This document shows, piece by piece, positions 51,640 to 61,670 of a stretch of 64,000 bases of DNA. The stretch is from positions 248,001-312,000 of the forward strand of contig NZ_JAHKQJ010000007.1 of the NCBI RefSeq assembly GCF_018861045.1. The letters are read 5' to 3'. Under the pieces are notes generated by a model that made no database searches, was not told the DNA's origin, and saw only the letters and a list, made by a program, of their open reading frames with translations. The DNA is from Octadecabacter sp. B2R22 (GTDB taxonomy: Bacteria > Pseudomonadota > Alphaproteobacteria > Rhodobacterales > Rhodobacteraceae). A program made the translations under genes and the position numbers. Each line of letters begins with the position of its first letter. Within the stretch, counting starts at the first letter, position 1.

Positions 51640-53016
51640 TCACCCGTTAGAGCGCACCATCTTTCCGGGGTTGAGGATATTATGGGGGTCCATTGCACGT
51701 TTGAGCTGACCCATCACATCCCAACCTGCACCATGTTCGTCCGCCATATAGGTGAGTTTCCCCATGCCAACGCCGTGTTCCCCCGTGACAGTTCCGGACA
51801 TGTCCAAGGCACGTTTGGCCATGCGCGCTGAAAGGTCCTGTGCGACTTGGCGTTCCTCGGCGCTTTCGGGATCAATCAAAAGAATAGCGTGAAAATTACC
51901 ATCCCCGACGTGGCCCAAAATGGGGGCGGTGATTGAAGATGCCTCTACATCCGCTTGGGTTTCTTGAACCGCTTGCGCCAGTCGGCTTATGGGGACACAG
52001 ACGTCGGTGACGATTGCGGTGGCACCCGTGCGTGATGCCAGAATGGCCCAATAGGCGTGATGGCGCATGTGCCAAAGGCGATTGCGGTCTTCGGTCTTGC
52101 TTGCCCATTCAAACGAGGTGCTGCCAAAGTCCTCAGCGATTTCGGCGAACCGTTCAGCCTGTTCTGCAACGCTTGCGTCGGTGCCATGGAATTCGACCAT
52201 AAGATGGGGCGTTTCTGGATAGGCGGTTGAGGAATAGGCGTTCACGGCGGCCACGCTGGCGGCGTCCAAGAACTCGATCCGTGCCATGGGGATGCCCATG
52301 GCAATGGTCGCTGTAACGGCATCTACGGCTGCGTCGATGGTTCCAAAGGCGCAGGTGGCAGCGGCGGTGGCTTCGGGCTGGCCCTGAAGTTTCAGGGTGA
52401 GTTCGGTGATCAGGCCCAATGTGCCTTCGGCGCCAACCATCAGAGCCGTCAGATCATAGCCCGCACTGGATTTTCGTGCGGCACTGCCTGTTCGGATGAT
52501 CCGCCCATCTGCTAACACGACCTCAAGCGCCATAACGTTGTCGCGCATGGTTCCATACCGCACCGCGGTCGTGCCGCTGGCGCGTGTTGACGCCATGCCG
52601 CCAAGCGACGCATTGGCCCCGGGATCAACTGGAAAAAACAGCCCCGTCGCACGCAAGTCTTCGTTCAGGGCCTCTCGGGTGATGCCGGGTCCGACACGGA
52701 CACACATGTCTTCGGCTTGGACCTCGATCACCTGCGCCATGTCGCGAAAATCCACGGCAATGCCGCCTTGAACGGCCAAGGTATGGCCCTCAAGAGATGT
52801 ACCCGCGCCGTAGCCAATGACAGGACAGCGGTGCTCATTACAGATCTTTACGATGGTTGAGACGTCTTCAGCATTTCGTGGATATGCCACGGCATCTGGC
52901 GGTGTTGGGGCAAAGTGGGTCTCTGATTGGCCATGGGCGGCCAAATCGGACTTGGACAGCGACAGCCGATCGCCTAACACTGGTGTAAGCGCACGAAGTG
53001 CGGCGTCAATGGACAT
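51640..53016 (-). CDS. FAD-linked oxidase, D-lactate dehydrogenase type
   Basis: 458 residues from the ATG at 53016 (MSIDAALRAL); the open frame continues upstream but overlaps the divergent gene region. FAD_binding_4 domain (about 40-215: PVIGYGAGTSLEGHTLAVQGGIAVDF, then VDPGANASLGGMASTRASGTTAVRYG) and FAD-oxidase C domain (about 220-455, with GHVGDGNFHAILLID and TVTGEHGVGMGKLTYM). Pattern of D-lactate dehydrogenase (cytochrome) and glycolate oxidase GlcD. The substrate D-2-hydroxy acid cannot be fixed. No glcE/glcF neighbours, which favours D-lactate. Confidence 0.88.
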   Translation of the reverse strand: MSIDAALRALTPVLGDRLSLSKSDLAAHGQSETHFAPTPPDAVAYPRNAEDVSTIVKICNEHRCPVIGYGAGTSLEGHTLAVQGGIAVDFRDMAQVIEVQAEDMCVRVGPGITREALNEDLRATGLFFPVDPGANASLGGMASTRASGTTAVRYGTMRDNVMALEVVLADGRIIRTGSAARKSSAGYDLTALMVGAEGTLGLITELTLKLQGQPEATAAATCAFGTIDAAVDAVTATIAMGIPMARIEFLDAASVAAVNAYSSTAYPETPHLMVEFHGTDASVAEQAERFAEIAEDFGSTSFEWASKTEDRNRLWHMRHHAYWAILASRTGATAIVTDVCVPISRLAQAVQETQADVEASSITAPILGHVGDGNFHAILLIDPESAEERQVAQDLSARMAKRALDMSGTVTGEHGVGMGKLTYMADEHGAGWDVMGQLKRAMDPHNILNPGKMVRSNG

Positions 53017-53074
53017 GGAATTCTCCCCCTTTGGTTGCCGCGACACTAAGACAGCTTCGCACGAAGGGGAAGTT

Positions 53075-54763
53075 ATGGCGAAGCCACAAAAATCGCTGAT
53101 CGGGCAGGGGGTCGAAGACGCCCTATGTGCCTGTCGCGATGGCTGGACCGTTGTGCGCACCCGTGGTCCGTCGCAGGTGCAGTTCTGGTTCATCGCCCTG
53201 TTCGTCGGGATCGCGGCGAGTTTTGTGGCCATTGGTTTCCGGTTCGGGATCGAGAACCTGCAAGCGTGGATTTACGGGACAGATGACATCACGAACTTAC
53301 ACACCTTCGCCGCGGGGCTGGATTGGTGGTGGGTGCTGGTTATCCCGATGGCAGGCGGGCTTTTGGTTGGACTGATCCTGAACCGGTTCACGGATGATGG
53401 CCGCGTGCGCTCTGTTGCGGATGTGATTGAGGGGGCCGCCCTATATGAGGGACGGGTTGAGCGGCGCAAAGGGATCGCATCCACATTGGCGTCCTTTATC
53501 ACGCTCTCCACAGGGGGATCGACGGGTCGTGAAGGGCCGGTTGTTCACCTCGCGGCGATCATTTCAACGGGTGTTAGTAAACTGATCCGTGCGGACGGAA
53601 TTACAGGGCGCGACTTGTTAGGCTGTGCCGTAGCCGCGGCGGTGTCGGCCAGCTTTAACGCACCGATTGCTGGGGCCTTGTTCGCGCTCGAAGTGGTGTT
53701 ACGCCACTTTGCCGTACACGCCTTTGCCCCGATTGTGATTGCGTCTGTGGCAGGCACTGTGATCAACCGCCTTGTCTATGGCGATGTGACCGAGTTTTTG
53801 ATCCCGAACCAGAACGTGTTGGCGTTCTATGTTGAATTGCCTGCCTTCCTGATCCTTGGGTTGGTATGTGGGTTGATCGCCGTGGTCCTGATGCGGTCTA
53901 TCTTCTGGGCGGATTCAATCGGGAGTGCAATTCAGGATCGGGTCGGGCTGCCACGTTATTTGCGGCCCATGGTTGCCGGCACGTTGCTGGGCGCTATCGC
54001 GATCTTTTACCCCCACATCATCGGCGTGGGTTATGAAACCACGTCGGACGCTTTGACGGGCCGCCTGTTGATGCATGAGGCGATTGTTTTTGTCATCATC
54101 AAGATCATTGCCGTCGCCATCACCATGGGCGGGCGCATGGGGGGCGGGGTGTTTTCTCCAGCCTTAATGGTTGGCGCTTTGACGGGGCTTGCGTTCGGGT
54201 TTGTTGCGACTGGTATTTTCCCTGACGTCTCGGGCGAGGGGACGCTTTATGCCTTGGCTGGCATGGGGGCGGTGTCTGCCGCGGTGCTTGGCGCGCCGAT
54301 CTCGACCACGCTGATTGTGTTTGAACTCACGGGAGACTGGCAGACAGGGATTGCTGTGATGGTGTCGGTGTCATTGTCATCCGCACTGGCGTCCCGACTT
54401 GTCGATCGCAGCTTCTTTCTGACGCAACTGGAACGTCGTGACGTCCATTTGGCGGCGGGGCCACAGGCCTATCTGCTTGGCACCTTCAAAGTCGCATCGG
54501 TGATGCGCGGCGTTGACCACCCTCGCGCCGCCGACCCAGAATCCTGCACCAACCTTATCAATGAGGGCACCTACGTGTTTGAAACCATGACGCTCGATCA
54601 GGCTATGCCAATCCTCGAAGCGACCGGTTCAACATTCATTCCTGTTGTCACTGCAGCCAAAGGCGACGGGCCACCGATGTTGCGCGGTGCCCTTTTTCAA
54701 CTGGATGCTTTGCGGGCGTTTAACCGTGCTTTGGCTGCAACTGCAGCCGAAGAACATTCCTGA
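53075..54763 (+). CDS. ClC-family chloride channel/antiporter
   Basis: 562 residues from the ATG at 53075, after GAAGGGGAAG. About ten membrane segments. Selectivity motifs: GGSTGREGPVVHLAA near 148-161 with the gating glutamate Glu153, and GGGVFSPALMVGA. In the N-terminal GSGIP position the sequence differs. The C-terminal 100 residues resemble a single degenerate CBS-like region (EATGSTFIPVVTAAKG). ClC proteins carry chloride out or exchange it for protons; the presence of the gating Glu does not tell the two apart. Divergent from the D-lactate dehydrogenase gene across 58 bases. Confidence 0.92.
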   Translation: MAKPQKSLIGQGVEDALCACRDGWTVVRTRGPSQVQFWFIALFVGIAASFVAIGFRFGIENLQAWIYGTDDITNLHTFAAGLDWWWVLVIPMAGGLLVGLILNRFTDDGRVRSVADVIEGAALYEGRVERRKGIASTLASFITLSTGGSTGREGPVVHLAAIISTGVSKLIRADGITGRDLLGCAVAAAVSASFNAPIAGALFALEVVLRHFAVHAFAPIVIASVAGTVINRLVYGDVTEFLIPNQNVLAFYVELPAFLILGLVCGLIAVVLMRSIFWADSIGSAIQDRVGLPRYLRPMVAGTLLGAIAIFYPHIIGVGYETTSDALTGRLLMHEAIVFVIIKIIAVAITMGGRMGGGVFSPALMVGALTGLAFGFVATGIFPDVSGEGTLYALAGMGAVSAAVLGAPISTTLIVFELTGDWQTGIAVMVSVSLSSALASRLVDRSFFLTQLERRDVHLAAGPQAYLLGTFKVASVMRGVDHPRAADPESCTNLINEGTYVFETMTLDQAMPILEATGSTFIPVVTAAKGDGPPMLRGALFQLDALRAFNRALAATAAEEHS

Positions 54764-54770
54764 TTTGGCG

Positions 54771-55112
54771 CTATAGCTGCTCTACGGCGACGTTTGTTCC
54801 AAAGAACGCCAGATATCCTTTGATTTCGGCAACGTCTGCTTTTGGGTCTTCATAAGACCATGCCGCGTCGGCGAATGTGCCGCTCTTAGCCTCAAAGTTA
54901 TAATAGGTCGCCGTGCCTTTATGTGGGCAGACGGAATGGGTGTCTGATGTGTCAAAGAACGCCATAGAGATGTCTTTACGCGGGAAATAGATCACCGGAT
55001 CACGCCCGCCTTCCAACAGCTCAATGGCTTGGCTGGATTCACCCAAAACAGCGCCCGCAGCGCGAACGACCCAAGTGCCTGTAGCAGGCCGAATTTCAAT
55101 ATGCTTTGTCAT
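54771..55112 (-). CDS. DUF427 protein
   Basis: 113 residues from ATG 55112 (MTKHIEIRPATGTWVVRAAGAVLGE); ATG 55139 would add nine residues. DUF427 pattern: AVLGESSQAIELLEGGRDPVIYFPRKDI near 18-45, SVCPHKGTATYYNFEAKSG near 57-75 and the final AAWSYEDPKADVAEIKGYLAF. The conserved CPHKG includes Cys. The fold is a small beta-barrel of unknown function. It ends 8 bases from the ClC gene stop, so the two converge. Confidence 0.85.
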   Translation of the reverse strand: MTKHIEIRPATGTWVVRAAGAVLGESSQAIELLEGGRDPVIYFPRKDISMAFFDTSDTHSVCPHKGTATYYNFEAKSGTFADAAWSYEDPKADVAEIKGYLAFFGTNVAVEQL

Positions 55113-55203
55113 GTCGTGTGATCCCATTTCATGTGCCATGATCCCCCCGACCACGGCAGTGTATTTAAGACCCAAGTTTGAAGGTTTTGTGAGCGCTATA
55201 CGA

Positions 55204-57003
55204 CTAGAGCGGCGCGCACGCTGCTGTTAGCCATTCAAGCGCCCGCCCATCCACGCGCGGTCCAATTTTGCGCAACGTATCAGAATGATACTGATCAATC
55301 CAAGCCCGTTCGTCATCGGTTAGCTGCGTCACATCGACTAGGGTGCGATCCAACGGCACGAACGTCAGTGTTTCAAAATCCAACATGTCGCGGGCATCAC
55401 CGCCTGTTACTGGCGCAGCTTCGCGCACAGTGATGAGGTTTTCGATCCGAATGCCAAAAGCACCTTCACGATAATAGCCCGGTTCATTGGATAGGATCAT
55501 GCCTGTTTCCAACACGGTATCGGCCCGACGTGACAAACCTTGCGGCCCTTCGTGGACGGACAGATATGACCCCACGCCGTGGCCCGTGCCATGATCGTAA
55601 TCCTGTCCCGCCAGCCACAAAGGATAGCGCGCCAAAGCGTCCAGATCACGGCCCCGCACGCCTTTCGGGAACCGCACGCGACTAATCGCGATCATCCCTT
55701 GCAAAACACGGGTGTAGCAGGATTTTTCCTCGTCCCCGGTTTCACCGACGGCAATCGTGCGGGTAATGTCGGTGGTCCCATCAAGATACTGGCCACCAGA
55801 ATCCACAAGTAACAATTCACCCACATCTACAGCACGATTGGTGTCTTCGTTTACGCGGTAATGGACGATGGCCCCGTTCGGGCCTGCGCCGCTGATGGTC
55901 TCAAACGAAATATCTTGCAGTGCGTTCGTATCGCGTCGAAATCCTTCGAGCGATTTGACCACATCGATCTCGGTCAACTGGCCTTTGGGGGCCTCATCCT
56001 CCAGCCACGCCAAAAACCGCACCATCGCCGCGCCGTCGCGCAAATGGGCCTCTCGGCTGCCTGCGATTTCAACCGTGTTCTTGCGCGCCTTTGGAAGAAT
56101 GCACGGGTCAACGCCATCCACCGCCGTAACAGCCAGTTGGGGCGCATCGATTATCGAAAGCACCGCATTCGGAGTAGACGTTGGTGCGACTTGCAACGTG
56201 CCATCCAACGTTGAGATGTAGTCACCCAGATCAGCGACGCCGTGAACCGTAACATCGGCGCTCAGATGCGAGAGTGCCGCGTCATCAAACGTCGCATCAC
56301 TGAACACCGCAACTTGTCCAGCGTCGTTCAAAATCGCATAGGACTGAACCACAGGGTTGCGCGGAATATCCGTGCCGCGGATGTTCAAAAGCCAACAGAT
56401 CGAATCCGGCAATGCAATGAATGCGCGGGTGTCTTGGTCAAGAGCGGCAGCCAAACGGGTGCGTTTGCTTTCATGGCTTTCCCCTGCAAGTTCGTCTGGT
56501 TGAATACGAACGGGATTGCGGGGTGGGGCGGGGCGGTCGTCCCATATGGCATCGACCAAATTATCGACGGGCTCCAGCGTTATGCCTGCTGGGTCAAGCG
56601 CGGTCTTAAGGTCTCGGATTTGGGTGACGGTATGCAACCACGGATCAAAACCAACAACGCCGCCATCCGGCAGTTGTTCTTTCAGCCAATCAGCCAAAGA
56701 CGTTTCAGGCCAATGCACAGGTGTAAACACACCCGCGATTTGATCACGCACCTGCACGCGGTAACGCCCGTCAATGAATACGCCTGCGATATCAGATAGA
56801 ACCGCGCAAAAGCCCGCTGATCCAGTAAACCCCGTCAGCCAAGCCAAGCGTTCATCACAAGACGCAACATATTCACCCTGGTACTTGTCCGCACGTGGCA
56901 CCAGAAACCCGTCCAACTGACGCGCCTTCATTTCACCGCGCAGCGCCTTCACACGTGCAGGCCCCGTGTCGGGAGAAGAGGAAACTTCAAAGGTCTGGAA
57001 CAT
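55204..57003 (-). CDS. Xaa-Pro aminopeptidase (M24B family)
   Basis: 599 residues. Two creatinase-like N-terminal domains (about 1-300) precede a pita-bread metallopeptidase (about 320-590). It removes N-terminal residues before proline using two metal ions. Metal ligands: VDSGGQYLDGTTDITRT near 405-421 (two Asp), HGTGHGVGSYLSVHEGPQG near 484-502 (His), and NEPGYYREGAFGIRIENL near 518-535 (two Glu). Full length for the eukaryote-like aminopeptidase P1 type. Its start lies directly behind a dispersed repeat that also lies downstream of cobT. Confidence 0.95.
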   Translation of the reverse strand: MFQTFEVSSSPDTGPARVKALRGEMKARQLDGFLVPRADKYQGEYVASCDERLAWLTGFTGSAGFCAVLSDIAGVFIDGRYRVQVRDQIAGVFTPVHWPETSLADWLKEQLPDGGVVGFDPWLHTVTQIRDLKTALDPAGITLEPVDNLVDAIWDDRPAPPRNPVRIQPDELAGESHESKRTRLAAALDQDTRAFIALPDSICWLLNIRGTDIPRNPVVQSYAILNDAGQVAVFSDATFDDAALSHLSADVTVHGVADLGDYISTLDGTLQVAPTSTPNAVLSIIDAPQLAVTAVDGVDPCILPKARKNTVEIAGSREAHLRDGAAMVRFLAWLEDEAPKGQLTEIDVVKSLEGFRRDTNALQDISFETISGAGPNGAIVHYRVNEDTNRAVDVGELLLVDSGGQYLDGTTDITRTIAVGETGDEEKSCYTRVLQGMIAISRVRFPKGVRGRDLDALARYPLWLAGQDYDHGTGHGVGSYLSVHEGPQGLSRRADTVLETGMILSNEPGYYREGAFGIRIENLITVREAAPVTGGDARDMLDFETLTFVPLDRTLVDVTQLTDDERAWIDQYHSDTLRKIGPRVDGRALEWLTAACAPL

Positions 57004-57013
57004 CGCTAACCTA

Positions 57014-57046
57014 TTGCCTTTGTTTCAAAAATACCTCCGCCGGAGG
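57014..57046 (-). repeat. Dispersed intergenic repeat, copy 2, with terminator-like hairpin
   Basis: The 24-base repeat (57014-57037) reads on the minus strand as at 39160. It is preceded by CCTCC-GGC-GGAGG (57034-57046), so on this strand the element is hairpin plus TATTTTT, a small terminator behind cobT. Confidence 0.65.
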
Positions 57047-57068
57047 CCCCGCCCGCCGCAGGCGCAAG

Positions 57069-58943
57069 CTAGCCGACTTTACGCATCCCCAAGACCCGAG
57101 CGCGTTTGCGCGGGTCGGTGTCAAACAAGGACGCCAGTTGTTCTGTCATCGCGCCCGCCAGTTGTTCGACATCTGTAATGGTCACAGCGCGGTCGTAGTA
57201 ACGCGTCACATCATGGCCGATGCCAATCGCGACCAATTCAACGGCTTTGCGTTTTTCGACCATGGCGATCACATCGCGCAGGTGCTTTTCCAGATAGTTG
57301 GCAGCGTTCACCGACAGGGTGGAATCGTCCACTGGCGCACCATCAGAAATCACCATCAGAACCTTACGGGCCTCTTGGCGCGCAGTCAGGCGGCGGTGCG
57401 CCCATTCCAGTGCTTCGCCATCGATGTTTTCTTTCAGCAGGCCTTCTTTCATCATCAAACCAAGGTTATCGCGGCTGCGACGCCAAGGGGCATCGGCGCG
57501 TTTGTAGATGATGTGACGTAGATCATTCAGGCGGCCCGGATGTTGCGGGCGACCCTCAGCAAGCCATTCTTCGCGGCTGATCCCGCCTTTCCACGCTTTG
57601 GTGGTAAAGCCCAAGATTTCGACCTTGACGGAACACCGTTCCAACGTGCGCGCCAGAACGTCGGCACAAATCGCAGCAATGGAAATCGGGCGACCGCGCA
57701 TGGATCCAGAATTATCGAGCAACAGCGTCACGCAGGTATCGCGGAATTCGGTGTCTTGTTCGACCTTAAAGCTCAGCGGCGTTGTGGGATTTGCGACAAC
57801 CCGCGCCAAACGACCGGCATCCAGTATGCCTTCTTCTTGGTCAAACGACCAAGACCGGTTCTGCTGTGCTTGCAAACGGCGCTGCAACTTGTTGGCAAGC
57901 CGCGAAACCGCGCCCTTAAGGGGCTCCAGCTGCTGATCAAGATAGGCACGCAAGCGTTCCAGCTCGGCTGGTTCTGCTAAGTCTTCCGCGCCGATCTCTT
58001 CATCGTGCTCGGTGGCATAGACAACGTAATTGGGATCAGCATCCGACACGGGCTGCGGAGCGGGGGGCTCCATTGGGGCCTCGCCTTCGGGCATGTCGGC
58101 TTCTTCGGCCATTTCACTTTCAGCGGACTCGTCCATGCTGACTTGCGCTTCGGCGGCGTCTTGTTGTTCTTCTTGAGACTGCTCTGGCGTGCCTTCGGTC
58201 TCGTCTTCGTCGCCGTCGTCTTGGCCCGTGCTTTCGGGTTCTTCCTCTTCTTCGCCAGTATTGGCTTCGTCCTCGAGGTCATCGCCCATGTCGTCAGGGT
58301 CATCGCCCAACTGGTCGCCGTAGCCCATGTCTTGGATGATCTGACGTGCAAATTTGGCAAAGGCCGCTTGATCTTCGAGCGTGTCTTCCAGACCTTCCAG
58401 CGTGCCGCCTGCATTATCTTCGATAAATCCGCGCCACAGGTCCATCACATTGGCGGCACCACCGGGCATGTCACGACCCGTCGCAAGGTGGCGGATCAGA
58501 TAGCCTGCAGCGGCGGCCAAAGGCGCCTCGGACGCTTCGCGTACTTGGTCATAGCCTTTGCGCAGGGCCTCGTTGCCGATTTTGGCGTCGATGTTGCCCG
58601 CCGTGCCAGGCATATGACGCGCGCCAACGGCCTCAACCCGCGCGTTTTCCATGGCGGTGTAAAGGTCTTGCGCCAACTGCCCGTTTGGCATGTATTTCGC
58701 GGCAACCCCAGCATCATGGTATTTGTGACGCAGGGCATAGGCATCCGCCGTGCCACGCGCGATCAAAACCTCTTCGCGGGTCATCCGACGGCTGACCTGT
58801 GGCAAACGCACCGTTTCCGCCGTCGCCCCCGGAGGGTCCACGGTGAAGCTGACTGTCAATTCAGGATCATCCGCCATGACCTTGGTGGCCTCAGCGAGCG
58901 CTTTCTTGAACGGATCAGCAGGGTTATCGGTTGGCTTTTGCAT
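57069..58943 (-). CDS. cobT: Cobaltochelatase subunit CobT
   Basis: 624 residues. With CobS and CobN it inserts cobalt into hydrogenobyrinic acid a,c-diamide in aerobic cobalamin synthesis. N-terminal helical region (about 1-210), a long acidic Glu/Asp linker (about 215-315), then a von Willebrand A domain with the [15 protein letters not shown] near 412-421 and [10 protein letters not shown] near 537-546. Ribosome site AAAGGACC. A fragment resembling its own first 16 codons lies upstream at 59541-59603. CobN is not in the window. Confidence 0.96.
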   Translation of the reverse strand: MQKPTDNPADPFKKALAEATKVMADDPELTVSFTVDPPGATAETVRLPQVSRRMTREEVLIARGTADAYALRHKYHDAGVAAKYMPNGQLAQDLYTAMENARVEAVGARHMPGTAGNIDAKIGNEALRKGYDQVREASEAPLAAAAGYLIRHLATGRDMPGGAANVMDLWRGFIEDNAGGTLEGLEDTLEDQAAFAKFARQIIQDMGYGDQLGDDPDDMGDDLEDEANTGEEEEEPESTGQDDGDEDETEGTPEQSQEEQQDAAEAQVSMDESAESEMAEEADMPEGEAPMEPPAPQPVSDADPNYVVYATEHDEEIGAEDLAEPAELERLRAYLDQQLEPLKGAVSRLANKLQRRLQAQQNRSWSFDQEEGILDAGRLARVVANPTTPLSFKVEQDTEFRDTCVTLLLDNSGSMRGRPISIAAICADVLARTLERCSVKVEILGFTTKAWKGGISREEWLAEGRPQHPGRLNDLRHIIYKRADAPWRRSRDNLGLMMKEGLLKENIDGEALEWAHRRLTARQEARKVLMVISDGAPVDDSTLSVNAANYLEKHLRDVIAMVEKRKAVELVAIGIGHDVTRYYDRAVTITDVEQLAGAMTEQLASLFDTDPRKRARVLGMRKVG

Positions 58944-59016
58944 GGTGGTCCTTTGGGCACACGTTTCGCGGCCAATCTAGTGCGCAAAGTTTAGGAAAAC
59001 CAGAGCGCGTAGACCT

Positions 59017-59397
59017 TCAAGACATCATAATTGCCGTACAGGCCCGCACCATTTGTGCAGCCCGTTGGGCGGCCCATGTGTCTTCGCGAAATGTTGCGCG
59101 TGTCAGGAGGCCCGCGTGGGCTGCTTTGGCCTCAATACGCCATGCCAAAACCTGTCTCCCTTCGTCGGGCTCCATGGTTGCGAACAGTAGATCAATCATA
59201 GCCGCGCGATGGTCTTCTGTTTGCTCTGCGTTTTCATCCGACAACAGCCATTCATGTTCCATCTGCGCCGAAAGCCGCCCTGTGCAAGATGCGAAATAGC
59301 GCAAGGGATTTTCAATATCGGCAGAGGTGGGGGCAGGGGCAATCAGCGCAAAAAACGCAAGCAGCCCGATGGGGGTATATGTTTTTATTCCGCCCAT
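59017..59397 (-). CDS. Small secreted protein of unknown function
   Basis: 126 residues. Hydrophobic signal (about 6-26, TPIGLLAFFALIAPAPTSA), then a mature part with two cysteines (YFASCTGRL near 37 and MVRACTAIM near 120) that could form a disulfide. Helix-rich, without a domain I recognise. No strong ribosome site is visible at the ATG. Lies between cobT and the duplicated cobT scrap, on the same strand. Confidence 0.65.
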   Translation of the reverse strand: MGGIKTYTPIGLLAFFALIAPAPTSADIENPLRYFASCTGRLSAQMEHEWLLSDENAEQTEDHRAAMIDLLFATMEPDEGRQVLAWRIEAKAAHAGLLTRATFREDTWAAQRAAQMVRACTAIMMS

Positions 59398-59540
59398 AAC
59401 TTATGCAAGCATGGTGAAAAGGCGCACGTCAAGTGTGCATTTTGAAAACTTTTATGGGTATTGGGTGATGTTAAGGGGAGGCGGGGTACGCAATAGGGGC
59501 AATGGAGGCAATCTCAGCCTTGTGTTGCGAGCAGCGTTTT

Positions 59541-59603
59541 CTACGAGGTCTCGGAGCGCGCTTTCTTGAACGGATCAGCCGGGTTGTCGGATGGTTTGTT
59601 CAT
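59541..59603 (-). pseudogene. Duplicated fragment of the cobT 5' end
   Basis: An ATG at 59603 opens a 20-codon frame beginning [16 protein letters not shown], against [16 protein letters not shown] for cobT. A 22-base run is identical (59558-59579 and 58898-58919). The frame ends in TAG after 20 codons. The ATG follows the stop of the next upstream gene directly (TAAATG). It is a remnant of a cobT gene start, left by duplication or insertion. Confidence 0.8.
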
Positions 59604-59987
59604 TTATCTAGACGCATCGCTTTGAATGTCGCTGATGGGTTTATCACACAATGCATTGGACCGCAGCATAACTTGGTTTTTCTGACCAACGGAAGCGCCT
59701 TCGTGGCCGAACACAAAAACCAATCCACCAATCGTTTCAGATACCGCTTCGGATCGTTGTTCTTCCCCGTTGGGGTAGAGACGCTTAAATTCTTCCATAA
59801 TCGCGGGCGCATGTGTGCGTGAGATTTCGCTCGGATAGTCCAGCAGGTCATCTCCCATAAACCACGCGGCGCAATACGCGATATGTTCTTCATAGGTCAA
59901 ATCGTAGTGTTGGGCCGAAGCATATGTCAAAGGCGCTAAGACAGCCGCGACTGCGGTAAGGAAAAGCGACTTCGTCAAAATCTTCAC
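59604..59987 (-). CDS. Small secreted protein of unknown function
   Basis: 127 residues. Signal peptide (cleavage after ASA near 25), mature part with two cysteines ([11 protein letters not shown] near 39 and [10 protein letters not shown] near 114) and a conserved-looking [10 protein letters not shown]-type helix ([13 protein letters not shown] near 64-76). Resembles the previous secreted protein in size and Cys layout, but similarity is weak. Start overlaps the cobS stop by 4 bases, so it is co-translated with cobS. Confidence 0.65.
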   Translation of the reverse strand: MKILTKSLFLTAVAAVLAPLTYASAQHYDLTYEEHIAYCAAWFMGDDLLDYPSEISRTHAPAIMEEFKRLYPNGEEQRSEAVSETIGGLVFVFGHEGASVGQKNQVMLRSNALCDKPISDIQSDASR

Positions 59988-60973
59988 CCCAAGCTCAAGC
60001 TTGCAGCACTCTCCGGCAGTTCTTCATCAAAGCAACGCTGGTAGAACTCGGCAACCGTCTGGCGTTCCAGCTCGTCACATTTGTTGAGGAAGCTCAGACG
60101 GAACGCATAGCCGACATCTTGGAAGATACGTGCGTTTTCGGCCCATGCGATGACGGTCCGTGGGGACATGACGGTAGAAAGATCGCCGTTCATGAACGCG
60201 GTGCGCGTCAGGTCGGCGACGGTAACCATCTGGCTGATCTGCTTGCGGCCTGCCTCGGTGTTGAACGTTGGTGCCTTGGACAGGATGATGTTGGTCTCCG
60301 CATCATGGCTTAGGTAGTTCAACGTCGCGACCAAGGACCAACGGTCCATCTGGGCTTGGTTGATCTGCTGGGTGCCGTGGTACAGGCCCGTCGTGTCACC
60401 CAAGCCAACAGTGTTGGCCGTGGCGAACAGGCGGAAGTTCGGGTTTGGTGTGATGATTTCGTTCTGGTCCATCAACGTCAACTTACCGTCGGTTTCCAGA
60501 ACGCGCTGGATCACAAACATCACGTCGGCGCGGCCTGCGTCGTATTCATCAAACACAATCGCAACAGGGTTACGCAGCGCCCATGGCAAGATGCCTTCGT
60601 GGAATTCCGTAACCTGCACACCGTCTTTTAGTTTGATGGCGTCTTTACCGATCAGATCAATCCGGGAAATGTGGCTGTCTAGGTTCACACGCACACAGGG
60701 CCAGTTCAGACGAGCTGCAACCTGTTCGATGTGTGTCGATTTACCTGTGCCGTGGTAGCCCTGAACCATGACGCGGCGGTTGTAACCAAAACCGGCCAAG
60801 ATTGCCAAAGTGGTGTCAGGGTCAAACTTATAGGTCGGATCGACCTCGGGCACGCGGTCGCTGGAGCCAGCAGGAAACCCTTTGACTTTCATATCCGTAT
60901 CAATGCCAAACACATCACGAACTGAGATTTCTTCGGTTGGTTTCATCATCGGGTCTAGCGTGTTCTCGGCCAT
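59984..60973 (-). CDS. cobS: Cobaltochelatase subunit CobS
   Basis: 329 residues, AAA+ ATPase of the aerobic cobaltochelatase. Seen: Walker [16 protein letters not shown] near 73-87, Walker [20 protein letters not shown] near 138-156, sensor [18 protein letters not shown] near 179-196, and the CobS-type C-terminus [18 protein letters not shown]. CobS drives metal insertion by the CobN subunit with CobT as partner. In this window it is separated from cobT by two small genes, whereas the pair is often closer in related genomes. Confidence 0.96.
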   Translation of the reverse strand: MAENTLDPMMKPTEEISVRDVFGIDTDMKVKGFPAGSSDRVPEVDPTYKFDPDTTLAILAGFGYNRRVMVQGYHGTGKSTHIEQVAARLNWPCVRVNLDSHISRIDLIGKDAIKLKDGVQVTEFHEGILPWALRNPVAIVFDEYDAGRADVMFVIQRVLETDGKLTLMDQNEIITPNPNFRLFATANTVGLGDTTGLYHGTQQINQAQMDRWSLVATLNYLSHDAETNIILSKAPTFNTEAGRKQISQMVTVADLTRTAFMNGDLSTVMSPRTVIAWAENARIFQDVGYAFRLSFLNKCDELERQTVAEFYQRCFDEELPESAASLSLG

Positions 60974-61127
60974 GTCTGCGGGCGCCTTTATTTACAAATT
61001 GAGCGTGTCTATTCCTTATGTCGAAATGCACCATATCAAGGCCCGCCGCAAGGGGAAGGGGTGCAATGTGTGGCTTGCGCTTGTGCGTGATTATGTCATC
61101 CTTCGCTCCCATGAAGAGATTGCCCTT

Positions 61128-61670
61128 ATGACCAGCGTGCAAGACATCGAAAAGATGATCCTTCGGGTTGCCCTGCAGGACCGCAAGGCATTCGAGGCGC
61201 TTTATTCGGCGACCTCGGCGAAACTCTTTGGTATTATCTTACGTGTCTTAAAAGACCGCGCCGCTGCGGAGGATGTTTTGCAGGATGTTTACCTGCGGCT
61301 TTGGCAGGGTGGGGCTGGGACGTTTACGAGTGGGACGGCAAGCCCAATCAGCTGGCTGGCGACTGTGGCACGCAACCGCGCCATTGATCGCTTGCGACAG
61401 CTGAAACCAAGCCGCCCCCTTTCGGATGCGCCAGAAATTGCGGATGCCAAGCCGGGCCCAGAAGCTTTGGTCATGGCGGCATCTGACCGTGCGCAAATCC
61501 ATGCGTGCCTTGAAGAACTCGTGCCCGACAGGGCCGCCGCTGTGCGCGGGGCTTATTTGGACGGGGATACATATGCCGACCTTGCAGCGCGTTTTGGCGT
61601 GCCGCTGAATACAATGCGAACATGGCTGCGCCGCAGCCTCTTGAGTTTGAAAGACTGCTTGAACCGATGA
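61128..61670 (+). CDS. ECF RNA polymerase sigma factor
   Basis: 180 residues from the ATG at 61128. Region 2 (about 12-80): LQDRKAFEALYSATSAKLFGIILRVLKDRAAAEDVLQDVYLRLW. Region 4 (about 120-175): CLEELVPDRAAAVRGAYLDGDTYADLAARFGVPLNTMRTWLRRSLLSL, with the -35-binding helix-turn-helix. It is followed by an anti-sigma gene with a 4-base overlap, then fasciclin and MsrB genes, the layout of the SigK/RskA-like groups. Divergent from cobS; a promoter should lie in the 150-base gap. Confidence 0.93.
   Translation: MTSVQDIEKMILRVALQDRKAFEALYSATSAKLFGIILRVLKDRAAAEDVLQDVYLRLWQGGAGTFTSGTASPISWLATVARNRAIDRLRQLKPSRPLSDAPEIADAKPGPEALVMAASDRAQIHACLEELVPDRAAAVRGAYLDGDTYADLAARFGVPLNTMRTWLRRSLLSLKDCLNR

Noticed and set aside
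60974-61127. Cobalamin riboswitch near cobS
   Set aside because: No B12-box-like sequence was recognised, and the gap is short.
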